Made by a program: the position numbers and the translations under genes
Shown here: positions 39,265 through 50,940 of the stretch, one piece after another
How the letters are laid out: every line of letters starts with the position of its first letter
How positions within the stretch are numbered: the first letter of the stretch is position 1
DNA from: Epiperipatus broadwayi
Taxonomy: Eukaryota; Onychophora; Udeonychophora; Euonychophora; Peripatidae
DNA length: 64,000 nt
Assembly: GCA_028023455.1 (NCBI GenBank)
Contig: JAQFVV010006451.1
Span: 1 to 64,000 of the forward strand
Direction of reading: 5' to 3'
Notes under the pieces: generated by a model
Seen by the model: the letters and a program-made list of their open reading frames with translations, nothing else
The model's database searches: none
What the model was told of the DNA's origin: nothing

Positions 39265-40904
39265 TTTATTGTTATTACAACAATTTTTTAATTAATATAT
39301 ATAAATCACATGATACAATAAACATTTAAATAAAGCATAGAATGTACAATTTATTGTTAATGCAATACCAAAGGTAATAAATGGATTCTAATTGTGGGTA
39401 CAGTGGTTTATTTAAACTTTAGCTATTATCATAGGATTTACACTTTAAACATCTAGATATTGACAATTCATGATTTAATATAGGTATCATTACATGTGTT
39501 TGGATATGGTTATAGTTTATAATAAATTAATTTTTAATCTGCACTCAAGTATGACAATAATTTTGCTATATAGTTTAATATAATCTGAATGCTTAGAGCA
39601 TTCATCTCTTTTAAAATATTGCACAATAATTGATGCTTTTTTTAAATTCTAATAGCTATCAATATTACACTGTCCTGCAAATACTTTCAATCATATGTGT
39701 TTCATGCAATGATTTTATCTTGTCATTCTATCTTCTTCTTTTGATTGCTACCCGCTATTTTTTATTATCTTTTATCTTATTTTTTAAAATGTCTTTCGCC
39801 CATTTCCATTTTAGACAATTACTTCTTTCAAGATAACTCTGAGTTCTGTTTTACCATCGTTGTCTTCATGGATTTCTTTCACTACTCTATTTTTCCAGCT
39901 TACAAAGCACTTGTAAATCATTTTATAAATATCATTTTAAATTTAATTTGCTATTGTTTAGTGTTTGTAGTAATCAATTATTTTTTAACTTTTTTTTAAA
40001 AAAAAAAAACAACTTTTTTCCCCTTGCAGACAATTTTTCAGTTCTAAAAATTAATTACTAAATTCCCCTGCCGTTTCCAGATACCTATTAATGCAGCGAA
40101 TCCCTAGAAGAGACAGAGCGCGGATTGAATAAATGTCACGCTTAATTTCAGAAGGAAAATAATTTCTGCCAAGTCCAGATAAAGTTGCAAACTTATTTTC
40201 TTTTAAAATTCACCAGGAGGCTTATGAATCCAAACTGAGTTTATCAAAAATAAATGAAGTTATAAAAAATAGGAAACCAAGTGTCGAAAACATTTTACTA
40301 TGTATATATACATAGGATAAATCAAAAGGTCTGTTAATATTGCAGCGAAGATTACAATTAGGCTACTAGCACGTGTTTGTTTATTTTAATAGCCCATTTC
40401 TGTAAAAAGGTAGCATAAAGATAGAGTGGCAAACTTTAATATAAATGGCTTGGAGTATCGCTTTCAGTCCGAGTGGATAAAAATTTTACCATTCTCCAAA
40501 ATTCATCTATCAGTCAAGATTAACTTCGCGCAACTTCTATAAGAGCGGTAACTTTACATAAGTGCCATCTAAATAAATGTTCTTAAACATTTAGTAAATA
40601 ATATGTTTTTTTTTTTTTAATGTTAAATCATCAAAAAAATATTTTGGGAAAAAAACTAAAATTAACAGAAACAGCTACCATTCTATGATTAATTAACTTT
40701 CATGTGCTTAAATGTTTCAACCAATCTATTAATCCTCTAAATTAGTTGATCTTAGAATGAATGCAATACGTTCAATTTTACAGAAGCATATCTTTTATTG
40801 AATATGAATCAAATTATGTGCTTTTCATATTCAAAAACATATGGTATATAAAAGGTTTAAAACTATACAATCACTCTGATTGAGATTATGGGGAAAAATA
40901 TATA
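39265..40904. other. No recognised gene; GC-richer patch 40060-40560
   Basis: The patch stands out in base composition. It has no supported reading frame, so it could be conserved non-coding sequence or an old insertion. The rest is AT-rich. Confidence 0.4.
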
Positions 40905-42390
40905 TCATCATTATTTTCAACCTACATTGATCCACTGCAGGAAGAAGATCTCTCCAAGTTTAATCCACCTTTTCTGAGCTCTAGTCTCTCTTCTCCATAT
41001 CAACCTAGCACATTTCTTTATTTCATCCATCCATCTCACATGTGATATCTTTCTGGGTCTTTCATAAATTCTTGGAATCCTGTTTAAGATTTTAATTGAC
41101 CATCTATTATCATCTCTTCTAGAAATCTATCCAACCTAGCTCCACATCACACTCTTAATCATTTCAATTATGACAGTAACACCTGTTTGCTTTACAATCA
41201 GATATTTTGTTTTTAATTTCTTCTTGTTGCTCCTAACATATATATCTCCATACATTCTTTAATTGTCTAAAGTCTCTGTATCTCTCTTCTGTTAAGTGTC
41301 CAAGTTTCAAATCAGTACATAGAAACTGGTAAGACATATTTTTTAAAAAACCTTTATTTTTAAACATATAAGCATATTTTCTTTTAATTTCTATCAAAAG
41401 CACTCCAACCAAGTTTAATTCTATGATTTACTTTACCCATTATGTTTTCAACTATAATAATAATCTGACCAAGATATTTATAGTTGTTAACTCCTTCAAC
41501 TCATCATTATTTTCTTATTTTGAAAAAATCCATTGAACATTATTTTAGTCTTTTTAACATTGACATTTAATCCTCCTTTCTTATTTTCATCTGATGACTC
41601 TTGCAACATTTTCTGAAGCTCTAGAGCATTATTTGCAAAAACAACTGCATCATCTGCAAAATCTAGATGCCTTAATCTCCATTTACTTTTACTCCTTTAG
41701 CTTCCCATTTTAATCCACAAAGTGCTTCTTGCAGCATTGCTGTAAAAAGCTTTGGAGATATGGAGTCACCTGTCGTACACTCTTCCCAATGTTAATCTTT
41801 TTTAGTAACATTATGTAATCTAATTGTTGCTGTTGCATTTTTATAAATATTCTTCAGAATATGACAATATCCTGGGTCCATATCTTGAAGATCCAGTGCT
41901 TTAATCACTGGTGAAATGCTTGTAGGGTTGAATACCTTTTCATAATTTACAAAGCCAAACATAATAGCAACTCTTATTCATTAAACCTTTCTACACATTC
42001 TCCCAATACTTGGATATGATCCACTGTACTATAAAAACTTTTAAACCAGCTTGTTCTTTTTATTGGTTAAAATTCAAAGTTTTCTGTAGATGTGATGTAA
42101 TTATTATGGGAAAATTTTTGTGTAGAACTAATAAAAAAATTGATAGGTCTCTCATTTTTAATATCTACTTTATCATCTTTTTTAAATATTAGTATTAAAA
42201 CTGCATTATTTCAATTATCTAGTACATCTTTATCATTTAAATATTTGTTATATATCTTTGTCAAAAAACTTTCTATTTCTTCACTTGCTTTTTTTTAAGA
42301 TATCGATTGTAATTTTATTACTACTTGGAGCTTTGCTCTTCTTCAGAACTTTAATTGCATATATCATTCTTTATTTAAAATCCCGATCAA
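40905..42390 (-). pseudogene. RTE LINE, longer but decayed copy
   Basis: Minus strand, same family as 8157-9175, covering more of the RT. From 5' to 3' it shows the remnant of KKSKAPSSNKITIDIL near 42340-42290, RT core blocks including the equivalent of QGDSISPKLF near 41760, the FADD region near 41650, and the C-terminal RTE block near 41060-41020. The 3' tail is near 40905. Many frameshifts and stops are present. The endonuclease is missing. Confidence 0.8.
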
Positions 42391-42414
42391 TTCAGAATAT
42401 ATATATATACACAC

Positions 42415-42830
42415 AATAACTTTAGAAGCCAATAAAATTTTTATAATATCTTTATTAAATTTAATTAATTATCTCATACTATGTCGCCATTCTTTAACAG
42501 CCAAAATCATAACAATTCTTATTTAATTTTGAGTACTTTCAAATATAATTAATAATGTTTGAAAGTTTAAGCATTAATTCATGAGAATATTATCAAAGCC
42601 TGAGTATATTTAACCTTAAATAATCTTTAAGATAGAATCTCAAAGTATTCATTTTAATATTCTTGTGAATTTTCCATTTCATTGCAAATACTTAAGGTCT
42701 TATAAAAATGACAACTATAGACAGTGACATTTATACTTTTATGAAGATGATATGAGATAGTTATTAAATTTAATAAAAAGAATACTAGGAGAATTTTATT
42801 GGCTCCTGAAATCGTTATTATGTATTAAAA
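42415..42830. repeat. Imperfect palindrome
   Basis: Outer segments match inversely (AAGCCAATAAAATTTTTA at about 42427 against its complement near 42800; TTATCTCATA near 42470 against its complement near 42750). The centre is more diverged. Confidence 0.65.
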
Positions 42831-42907
42831 TTTCCCTATTTAATTTTACATATATATGTATAATACTTGAAATACAAACACTCTTCATGTACCTGGAGCC
42901 TAATTGT

Positions 42908-43047
42908 AAATATAGGGGATTTGAACTCAGACTTTTAAGTACCTTTCAACTATCCAAACTATCTCATATCACTGATACATGTGATCACACACATGTAAAA
43001 AAGATCAATAATCACCAATATATATATATATTACGTGCTGATCCACA

Positions 43048-43086
<39 letters not shown>

Positions 43087-43130
43087 GTGCTGATCCAGTA
43101 CTCATCATTTGGTCCAGATTATCATCTCTC
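42908..43130 (-). repeat. Hammerhead repeat family B, left member of inverted pair
   Basis: Minus-strand copy of the ribozyme plus tail. It carries the best tRNA-like B box of the family (minus GAGTTCAAATCCCC at about 42926-42913). The hammerhead has been split and altered by AT expansion (43020-43085). Its core reads ATGATGA and GAAA is lost, so it is dead. Confidence 0.75.
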
Positions 43131-43189
43131 ACATATAAATATAATATATATAATATAAACTGATCACTTATTATGTATACGACTGAGAG

Positions 43190-43345
43190 ATGATAATCTG
43201 GACCAACTGATGAGTGCTGGTTCAGCATGAAATACATATATTGGCGATCCAGCTTTTCTATGTGTGATCATGTGTATCAGTGATATGAGATAGGGTGTAT
43301 AGTTGAAAGGTGCTTGAAAGTCTGAGTTCAAATCCCCTATATATA
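43190..43345 (+). repeat. Hammerhead repeat family B, right member of inverted pair
   Basis: Plus-strand ribozyme plus tail ending in GAGTTCAAATCCCC (about 43325-43338) and an AT/GT run. It forms an inverted pair with 42908-43130. Sequence upstream of the ribozyme is lost. Confidence 0.8.
43198..43252 (+). ncRNA. Hammerhead ribozyme motif, best-preserved family B copy
   Basis: Core CTGATGA (43207-43213). Stem II is G-U plus TGCTG/CAGCA with loop GTT (43214-43228), GAAA is at 43229-43232, stem III is a minimal AUA/UAU, and the triplet is AUA (predicted cut 43240/43241). Stem I is CCAA/UUGG, a three-base CGA bulge on the 3' strand, then CUGGA (43198-43202) with UCCAG (43248-43252). The stem I bulge facing a small stem II loop is the usual layout for natural fast-cleaving type I hammerheads. 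Confidence 0.8.
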
Positions 43346-43349
43346 TATG

Positions 43350-43718
43350 TGTGTGTGTGTGAATTATTCAAACAACATTTAACTATATGACATATTGAAT
43401 AATATTAATTTAACATATGTCTTCTATAAAAAAAATTGTGATTTTTCAAGCAGTAATGTTTTGATAAAAAAAAACAAAGTCTGTTAAAACATATATTTAT
43501 TTTATAATAGTGATTATTACTATTCTAAAATCCAGTTGACATTCCAACAAATATAGCTACACATCATTATTTAAACACTTTCACAACATTCCATTTGATA
43601 TTAAAATCTTATAAAACATCCCTTAAAAAGATTATAAAATATCAACTTTGTAAGTTAAATTAACATTAATCAATATTTTTATAGTTACGTGGTGCTCAAG
43701 AAGTTATATATATATGTG

Positions 43719-43750
<32 letters not shown>

Positions 43751-44627
43751 TTGTGTGTGTGTGAGAGTAAGGTAATTTAAAACTTAGCTTAATTAAACGT
43801 CTTGTTTGATCAACTAAAATCAAACTGATACAAAGAAGCCCTTAGTTTTAATTAAATTACACATCTAAATTATATTGAAGCTTTTATAACCAATTATGGC
43901 GTAAAGGTGTTTCAATAGGTATTGTGTTGCTATGTTTCACAGAGGGTTAATTGAGCTCCAAGCTTTGAAAAATATGTATAGCAGAGACTGTTTTTTCATC
44001 AAATTTGCCTCTTGAACGACCAAAAATATTGATAGATAATGTAAATGATAAACGTGTGTGTCGACGTGTGTTAAATAATGATTTTCACAAAAAATATATA
44101 TAGGGAATAAAGGTGGTTAAACTGCTGCTTGTTAAAGATACTGGTGTCAGAAAATAAACTGCAAATTATCACTCATGGAATGCAGCTATTGATTTTTTTT
44201 CCTTTTAATCAAATTTCTAATTTGATTTTGATTAAATAATCAATAGTTTGGTCATACGACAGGTAATTTGTTGTCCATATTCTATTATTATTATTTTTAG
44301 AAGCAGTTACTGAATCCTTTTACTATCCAGAAAATGCCAGGTTAGATTGTCCAAAACATTTCTACTATTATGCTAATAATAATCAGTCACACACACGCAC
44401 AAAATGAACTCAAAAACTATATATTAATGCCTTTATCTTCACCATTCTTTTGTGGCACTGAAAGGGGAAATTTTGTCTTACAATGAATCATTTAAGCAGA
44501 TTCATATCAAACTCATTTGATTATGTAATCCTTCTATATTAAAAAAGTATTTAAGTATATAACTAATTGATAGAATCTATAAATAAATGTAACCCCTAAG
44601 ACAAGTGGTGAAAATTATTTAATTCAA
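43350..44627. other. No recognised gene
   Basis: AT and GT microsatellites at about 43705-43765. A short open segment at 43975-44100 contains LERPKILIDNVNDKRVCRR in translation. It is faintly like a Tc1-type transposase N-terminal region but too short to assign. Confidence 0.35.
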
Positions 44628-44640
44628 AATACATTGATTT

Positions 44641-44735
44641 TTTTTTTCTCATGTGTCATAGCATCAACCGGGAAGTGAACCCGCTAACTCGGGACAACTG
44701 CTTGTAAAGCAGCCGTCGCTGACCTCTCGACCACT
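44641..44735 (-). mobile_element. Short tRNA-Val-like SINE with 13-bp target duplication
   Basis: Minus strand. A tRNA-like head has A-box-like TGGTCGAGAGGTCAGC, an anticodon-arm-like CTGC-TTTACAA-GCAG (anticodon TAC) and B-box GGTTCACTTCC, followed by about 20 bases and an A tail. Perfect 13-bp duplications AATACATTGATTT flank it at 44628-44640 and 44736-44748. The whole insert is only about 95 bp, so it is little more than a mobilised tRNA-like RNA. It is a retroposon, not a functional tRNA gene. Confidence 0.85.
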
Positions 44736-44748
44736 AATACATTGATTT

Positions 44749-47124
44749 GTCAATTTTTTCAACATATTATAGTATTCGAATGAAGAATCTTCTCAGCACT
44801 GTGATTGAAGAGTTAGCAAATTCGCTTTGATTCCATGTATTTTATAAATAATGTTAATTAATTAATTATATATTAAGTGAGTATTTATTGACATTTTAAA
44901 ATTAAGACAGCCATGTTTAAGATGTTATAAGTTGGAAAGTTAGTGCATTTGTGTGGGAGATTGGTAGCACTTTAGATGACTGAAGAAAATGGTTTGATTC
45001 TAAATACATATATGCTATAGAGTAAATAGTTAGATGGTCAGATAACATTGCAATCAAGTAAGAATGTTTTCATAAATGTGTTTGGAAGGTTGCCACATTT
45101 CAATTTGTTTACACATGTATGCACATACACATATATTATACTTGATTCATAAGTATCACTTAAGATAAATATATTAATGATTATATTTCTAGTGCATACA
45201 TACACTTTAAACTTCAGTTAATGATTAATATATCCGTTTTTTTTAATTAAACAACAAATAGGCACAAATTAATTTCATTTTTCTTTTCTGTGCTTATCTT
45301 TTTGAAATATATTTAAAATTTCTACTTCACCACATATTTTTGAAACACATGAATAAATACATCTGAAAAAAAACAACTTATGATTCTCATGATGCAATCC
45401 ATGCTGGACTACCTACACTTCAGTTGGTCCAGGTGTCTTTATTCATATGTTTCAAGAATGTGTAGAGAAATGAAAGTTTTTTTGCTTAACTTTAAAAATG
45501 TGGGGGGAGAGTAAATGAATTAATGGTACTATGAGTAGCACATTCATAAACTGCTCTTTAAATCATGCTAGATGAAAATTTAAAAAAATAATTTCAAACT
45601 GAGCTTAATTAAAATTTTATTTTCATTTAACCAACAAGTTAAGCATTCAATTACTGATTGGTAAATAGGTATCTAAAAAACTTTAACTAGATAAAACAAT
45701 AAAGAAATGCTGCTAAATACTTTAAAATCTGGCAATTGTAGATTTATGGTTGTATACTATTTTTATTATTGTTGTTGTTATTTTTATCATGATTATAATT
45801 ATTATGTTTATTATTAACATTATTTTATTATTATCATTATTAATTACAGCACTGATGTTTCAGATGGATAGCTAGAAACACAGGTAACAGAGACAGATTT
45901 AGAATCTAAAAATAGTGGAAATGAAAATCATCTTCCATTTCTGTAGTCTGTTTTATTATTATATTGATTAGTAATAATAATTGAGCCACCCTTTCTTAGA
46001 TCCAACTAAATGCCAATGCAATAATAGTAGCAGTTAACCATACATTAAAAGAATTTTAAAATCAGATTCACACATACACACAGACAAAAAAATTCCAACA
46101 AAAAAGTTATTACTGGTTAATGAGAAAACTTGTTTAGTCTCAGGAATTGCATTTTGTAGTATTGATAATTTCTTAGCAACATCAACAGCCAAAAGTTTTT
46201 TCTGGTTATAAGGAAATAATATCATTTCTATTCTTTATTATAATAACAATCCATAGAAATATTTAATTCAACATATATAGATATTAATTTTGGTTTTAGA
46301 AAAAAGCAGCCAAAATCTCAATAAAACACTATGGCAAGTAATGTTTGATATAGTTGTATGTCACATTGTTATATATATTCAACAATCAAACCAACTCAGT
46401 TCTCTTAAAACATCAAGAGGAATTAAAGGAACTTGTTTTAATTGCAGTGAACTTCTTTAAAAATAGAGCCACACATATAAAAATAAAACCCCATTGACAA
46501 TGTATTCATTTTTTCATCTTATAATTGGTTTTAAAATGAGAATTAAAATGAAAGAAAATTGTATCACGGGAACAAAAATTTCTGCACATTACTTATCATT
46601 TTGATGTCATAATGTCACATGATTTTTTTGAGCAATTGATCATTTATAAATAAAAGCTACAATAAAAATCATATAATTCACTTTACTGTCATTAATCTGC
46701 ATTAGATAGCAGTAATTTCTATCTTCATTCTAAATCCAAACAATATCCAATGAGGAAATCATTAAATATGAAATAATATGCAAATTCTCTTGACTGATAT
46801 CCTCCGAACTTTATTTTAAATATTAAAGTAATTAGCATGATTAATACAATGTAGTAAAAAAACAACTACTAAATAAAAAATTAAACAGGGCCAAGTATTG
46901 ATCTAAAAAAACTGATAAACAAAAACTTGTTGTGTGACTTATGTATACTATCCTATTGGATCCATTAACCATCAGCTTTCACATTTTATTTTAGAAATAT
47001 TAAAATATTATGTTATCTAATGCACCATGATCATGGTCAACATTCATTTAAAAAATAAATTAAACTATGAGATCAGTACCCATTGAGTAAGTCCCTTTCA
47101 TGGCTAATAGCATTAGTTACATGA
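44749..47124. other. No gene seen, apart from a decayed hammerhead inverted repeat at 45325-45471
   Basis: AT-rich sequence. The frame at 46034-46225 has no recognisable content. Confidence 0.45.
45325..45471. repeat. Decayed relative of the 30314-30529 inverted repeat
   Basis: Arms about 45325-45368 and 45428-45471 enclose a loop. On the minus strand the loop reads ACCAA, CTGAAGT (45423-45417), a degraded stem II ending CAGCAT, GGAT and TGCATC, in the same order as the 30.4-kb hammerhead. Core positions are mutated, so no activity is expected. Confidence 0.6.
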
Positions 47125-47531
47125 TATTTTAATTCCAACTTGCATAAGAAATTGCATTCTATACTCAACAACAGATATCAGCTTTGTTTTCGAACCCCTC
47201 CAAACTCTAACAATTTAATTAACAACACTAAAGACCAAATTCCACTTTTACAAACCCCCCATACAGTATATAATGTTGCATGTTCCAACAATAATTGTAA
47301 AGGCACATATTATGGGGAAAGCAGAGCATCTTTGTCCACATGATTAGGACAACAAAAATATTCATACAATAGAGCTCTCAACGATCCTTCCAACTATTCA
47401 GTTTTCTATCAGCACCAGAGCACAAGTTACCATGAGTGCATTCCAGACAATCCCACAATCATGTGTAGAAAGAGACATGACCTTAAAAGAAAAATCAAAG
47501 AGACTATCTCCATCTCATGAGACAAGGAAGC
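47125..47531 (+). pseudogene. Penelope-like element endonuclease interrupted by Gypsy insertion
   Basis: A third PLE lineage, distinct from the others. The frame shows LCFRTPPNSNNLINNTKD, then VYNVACSNNNCKGTYYGESR (GIY-YIG with YYG, about 47262-47320). After an in-frame TGA (47341-47343) comes SYNRALNDPSNYS and RKRHDLKRKIKE. A second stop precedes the Gypsy insertion. The coding sequence resumes after the element at 50897 with INRKDMCYALLKKW, ending near 50940. The CGA-to-TGA type stop suggests ordinary decay. Confidence 0.8.
47527..47531. repeat. Target-site duplication of Gypsy element, left copy
   Basis: GAAGC is repeated at 50892-50896, directly outside the right LTR. Confidence 0.85.
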
Positions 47532-48163
47532 TGTTATGTTTTGGTCTGGATTACAGACCCAACATACAGAAATAATGTAAAATAATACTGAAACAAGTAA
47601 TATATTTATTATATGTACAAATATATACAATACAATATACAGTATATATACAAGAGAATATTTACAAATGCTGAGTATTGGAGTTTAACGTAAACTCTGA
47701 CTTCTGCCTACTGCTTCCAGCTATACCTAATGGCTTGCCTCACGGGTAGGGCGTATGGATCTTCCAGATGTGCAAGACAGCTTGCCTCAAGCTGAGAGTG
47801 TTCTTAGCAGTGTAGATCTCTGTGGGACTTGCCTAGCTGCATAGACTGAATAGCACAGTGCTATCAATGAGAATACTTGCTGCTGTTTAGGTTAGCAGAG
47901 CTTCCCTGTGAGAATGCAAAGAGTCTTTTTAGTTTAGACATGTTCCTCCTTGATTCCTACAAAAGGCTGACTATTTATACCCAGATCCCTGACCTTATTG
48001 AAAACCTTCAGATTCAGCAAGCATCATTGCTTATTGGCCTGTAATAATCATTGGTTATGTTTTTATCTATATATCAGCCTATTGGCCTGTGGCAAACAAT
48101 GCTTAATCCTATCAGATAAGGAGGCATCTGGAATAGTCCACTTCTGAGAGGAGGACTATAACA
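47532..48163 (-). repeat. Gypsy 3' LTR
   Basis: 632 bp, collinear with 50246-50891, with TG...CA ends. One visible length difference is a nine-base gap near the outer end relative to the other LTR. Confidence 0.9.
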
Positions 48164-48174
48164 TCCCTCCCCCT
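48164..48174 (-). promoter_or_regulatory. Polypurine tract
   Basis: AGGGGGAGGGA on the minus strand sits immediately upstream of the 3' LTR, where plus-strand DNA synthesis is primed in LTR retrotransposons. This confirms the minus orientation. Confidence 0.85.
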
Positions 48175-48249
48175 GGGTAAAATTTTCCCTAGAGAACAGT
48201 CATGCAGGTGTGCTGGAAGATGACTAATGTGCTTCAGTGCTGGTTTGCT

Positions 48250-48450
48250 GCCGTCTTCAGTTTGTTGGTCCTCCTTGCTTTTACTGCATGTCTCTGGAGC
48301 TTCATTCCTTGTGGTTGCATCAGTATAATATAGTCTAAGTTGCTTTCGATGGTGATGATGTTGACATCCATCTGCTGTTTTGATGGTGTGGAGTCCTTTC
48401 TGTTGGATCATGACTGCTGGAATCCATTTAGTGGGTCCTCTATACATCTT
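48250..48450 (-). pseudogene. Gypsy integrase C-terminal remnant
   Basis: The minus-strand frame contains YRGPTKWIPAVMIQQKG followed by TADGCQHHHHRKQLR, matching the C-terminal integrase segment (KWIPG...DG...RH..QLR pattern) of Mag-like Gypsy elements. The catalytic DDE core that should precede it is absent because of the internal deletion. The frame continues past its natural end into LTR sequence. Confidence 0.75.
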
Positions 48451-48558
48451 TCATAGCGCTTTCGTCTGCAAAGCTAGTGGTGTTCTGGAAATTCTGGTGT
48501 TCCAATTTCTCATATCCATTTTTGTTATCAGCTTTTTGTTGACTTCTGGTTTATCTCT

Positions 48559-49128
48559 TTATTTAGTGATAACTGAATTGGTAGTTCTAGATACAGACCT
48601 AGATCTTTTTGACCACTTCAGGTAATCAGTCTTTAATTTAGCTAATGTTGTGATCTGATTCACCCGTGACACTGCAAAGCGTAGGTGACTGAACCAGTCA
48701 TGGCTTAACAAATTGCTGTGATCACCTGATGCCACTAACAGTGTTAGGTGTATAGTTTTGTTAGGCATAGTTATTTTAAATCTTGTCTGATCCAAGAGTT
48801 TTATTTTTTTACCCTGATAATCTGTTATAGTCCTAGTGCTAGGATGCAGATTATATTTATTATTTTTATTATTGATAGCCCAAGTCTTTTTTGAAACAAT
48901 AGACACTGCAGACCCTGTGTCTAGTTCCATTCTCACTGGCATATCATTAATCATAATACTCTGTATAAATCCAGACTGATTGTCCTTTATGTGATTTAGT
49001 TGCCCTTGTTTTTTGGAATGGGTTTTTCCATTCTCATATTGGCTGTTTGTCTTTTTAAGTTTACACATGCCACTCTTATATGACTGACTTGCTTGCAGAA
49101 TGAGCACACAGTCTGGAGTTGGGGACAT
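48559..49128 (-). pseudogene. Gypsy aspartic protease
   Basis: The open frame contains the catalytic LDTGSAVSIVS (residues 69-79 of the open frame), the flap region, and the closing motif LLSHDWFSHLRF typical of Gypsy proteases. It overlaps the zinc-knuckle frame by about 130 bases in another phase, consistent with a gag-pol frameshift or a mutation. After the protease the frame passes a deletion point and ends without reverse transcriptase. The enzyme would cleave the gag-pol polyprotein. Confidence 0.85.
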
Positions 49129-49781
49129 TCTGTTTGCATGTGTATCAGTTCATTGCACCTATAACAATGCTTAACACTCATTGTTGTTGTTGAGCTAACT
49201 GAGTGCTTGTCAGACTCAGCCTTCTGTTCAACTTTTTGAACGGTATAGTTTATTTTTGTAATGGCCTTGCTTGACATGCTATCGATTCTGTCAGGTGGCT
49301 TGAGTTACAGCCTTTTCAAAATCTATATCCAGCATCATTAATAGTTTGAGTCTTAAATTATGATCGTTCATGCCACAAATGAAACGATCGTGTGGTGCTT
49401 CATTTAAGAACTCTTTAAAATCGCACGTAAGTGCTAATGCCCAGATTCACATTGCAAATTTTCTAGCCTTTTCTCCCTCTGATTGGATACAAAGATTGAA
49501 ATGATATCTCTGCATTATTGTTAACAGTTTTGGGGGAAAATATTCAGTGAGAATCGCCAACGCCTTCTCAAAATTCAAGTCGGCCAGTGTTTCTGACCTG
49601 ATTTGAGATTTTAAAATATTATATGTCTGAAGCCGATTATTGTCATCAGCATCGCTAATTTTATTTCAGACTTTTTGATCTGATTAGCCTGCATATAAAA
49701 AATTAGGTGCTCTTTGTAGCTTGACCAGTTCTCAGGGAACCCTGGGTCAAAAGCTTCCATCGAGCCGATTATATTAGCCAT
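48996..49781 (-). pseudogene. Gypsy gag with two zinc knuckles
   Basis: It starts at the ATG at 49781-49779 with MANIIGSMEAFDPGFPENW. It passes the matrix/capsid-like part with recognisable FLNEAPHDRFICGMND (around 49420-49370) and ends with two CCHC knuckles: CYRCNELIHMQTEC and CSFCKQVSHIRVAC (about 49170-49090), each C-X2-C-X4-H-X4-C. Several stops and frame changes lie between 49300 and 49680, so the protein is broken. Gag packages element RNA in virus-like particles; the knuckles bind nucleic acid. Confidence 0.8.
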
Positions 49782-50228
49782 TTTTTTCTCTGTTAAACAT
49801 GAGAAAAATATTTATTCCATATATTTGCGAGTAACCACTCGATATGGTTATGTGTGACAGATTTTTTACTCCACTAGGGTGAGCTTCTGTCTTTGTTAGA
49901 AAGGCCAATTTTGATTGGTTTATGAACCACCAATCGTGTTTGTAATAACTTTATTTTTCCACCCAGAAATAAGTGATTTTGACAATGGCTGTTTAGTAAA
50001 TACAACGAATGTCTATTGCTTATTCGCGTATTTTACTTTTTATCTTGCCAGAAATGTGATTTTTAATAATCACTGTTTAGTAAATACGTATTTCAGTTAG
50101 ACAGTATTTAAGTGTGATTTAGTAATCACAGCTTTGTAACTTACGAGGGTCTATATAATTGCGCACTCGCGTATTTACGTTTCCAAGTTTTTTTATTTTT
50201 CCAGCTGTGGTGAAAAAAAAAATCTTTT

Positions 50229-50241
50229 GTCAACTGCGCCA
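50229..50241 (-). promoter_or_regulatory. Gypsy primer-binding site
   Basis: TGGCGCAGTTGAC on the minus strand begins four bases inside the 5' LTR. It starts with TGG and resembles the complement of a tRNA-Ser 3' end, as used by some insect Gypsy-group elements. The tRNA identity is inferred. Confidence 0.75.
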
Positions 50242-50245
50242 AATC

Positions 50246-50891
50246 TGTTATGTTTTGGTCTGGATTACAGACCCAACATACAGAAATAATGTAAAATAAT
50301 ACTGAAACAAGTATTACAATTAATATATTTATTATATGTACAAATATATACAATATAATATACAGTATATATACAAGAGAATATTTACAAATGCTGAGTA
50401 TTGGAGTTTATTGTAAACTCTGAGTTCTGACTACCGCTTCCAGCTATACCTGATGGCTTGCCTCATGGGTAGGGTGTATGGTTCTTCCAGCTATACAAGA
50501 CAGCTTGCCTCGAGCCAAGAGTGGTCTTAGCATCATCTGGTCTCTGTGAGACTTGACTAGCTGCATAGACTAAATAGTGTAGTGCTATCAATGAGAATAT
50601 TTGCTGCTGTTTAGGTTAGCAGAGCTTCCCTGTGAGAATGCAAAGAGTCTTTTCAGGTTAGACACATTCTTCCTTGATTCTTACAAAAGGCTGACTATTT
50701 ATACCCAGATCCCTGACCTTATTGAAAACCTTCGGATTCAGCAAGCATCATTGCTTATTGGTCTGTAATAATCATTGGCTATGTTTTTATCTATACATCA
50801 GCCTATTGGCCTGTGGCAAACAATGCTTAATCCAATCAGATAAGAAGGCATCTGTAATAGTCCACTTCTGAAAGAAGGCAAGACTATAACA
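50246..50891 (-). repeat. Gypsy 5' LTR
   Basis: 646 bp, collinear with 47532-48163, with TG...CA ends and the target duplication GAAGC outside it. Confidence 0.9.
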
Positions 50892-50896
50892 GAAGC

Positions 50897-50940
50897 TATA
50901 AATAGGAAGGACATGTGCTATGCTTTATTGAAGAAATGGA
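50897..50940 (+). pseudogene. Penelope-like element endonuclease, 3' piece after Gypsy
   Basis: Continues the reading frame broken at 47531: ignoring the insert and one GAAGC, the PLE tail KEAINRKDMCY reads on without a shift, then stops near 50940. Confidence 0.75.

Larger units (their letters stand above)
47532..50891 (-). mobile_element. Gypsy-type (Mag-like) LTR retrotransposon with large internal deletion
   Basis: A 3,360-bp element with two LTRs starting TGTTAT and ending ATAACA, and a 5-bp GAAGC target duplication. Its coding strand is minus. Order on that strand: 5' LTR (50891-50246), primer-binding site, gag (from 49781), two zinc knuckles, protease, integrase C-terminal end, polypurine tract, 3' LTR (48163-47532). 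Reverse transcriptase, RNase H and the integrase core are missing, removed by a deletion within about 48450-48650. Gag also has stops. The LTRs differ at many positions by eye, so the insertion is not recent. Movement would need proteins supplied by another copy. Confidence 0.9.

Noticed and set aside
44641-44735. Functional tRNA-Val gene
   Set aside because: Target duplications, an A tail, short length and mutated copies show a retroposed SINE; acceptor-stem pairing was not convincing.
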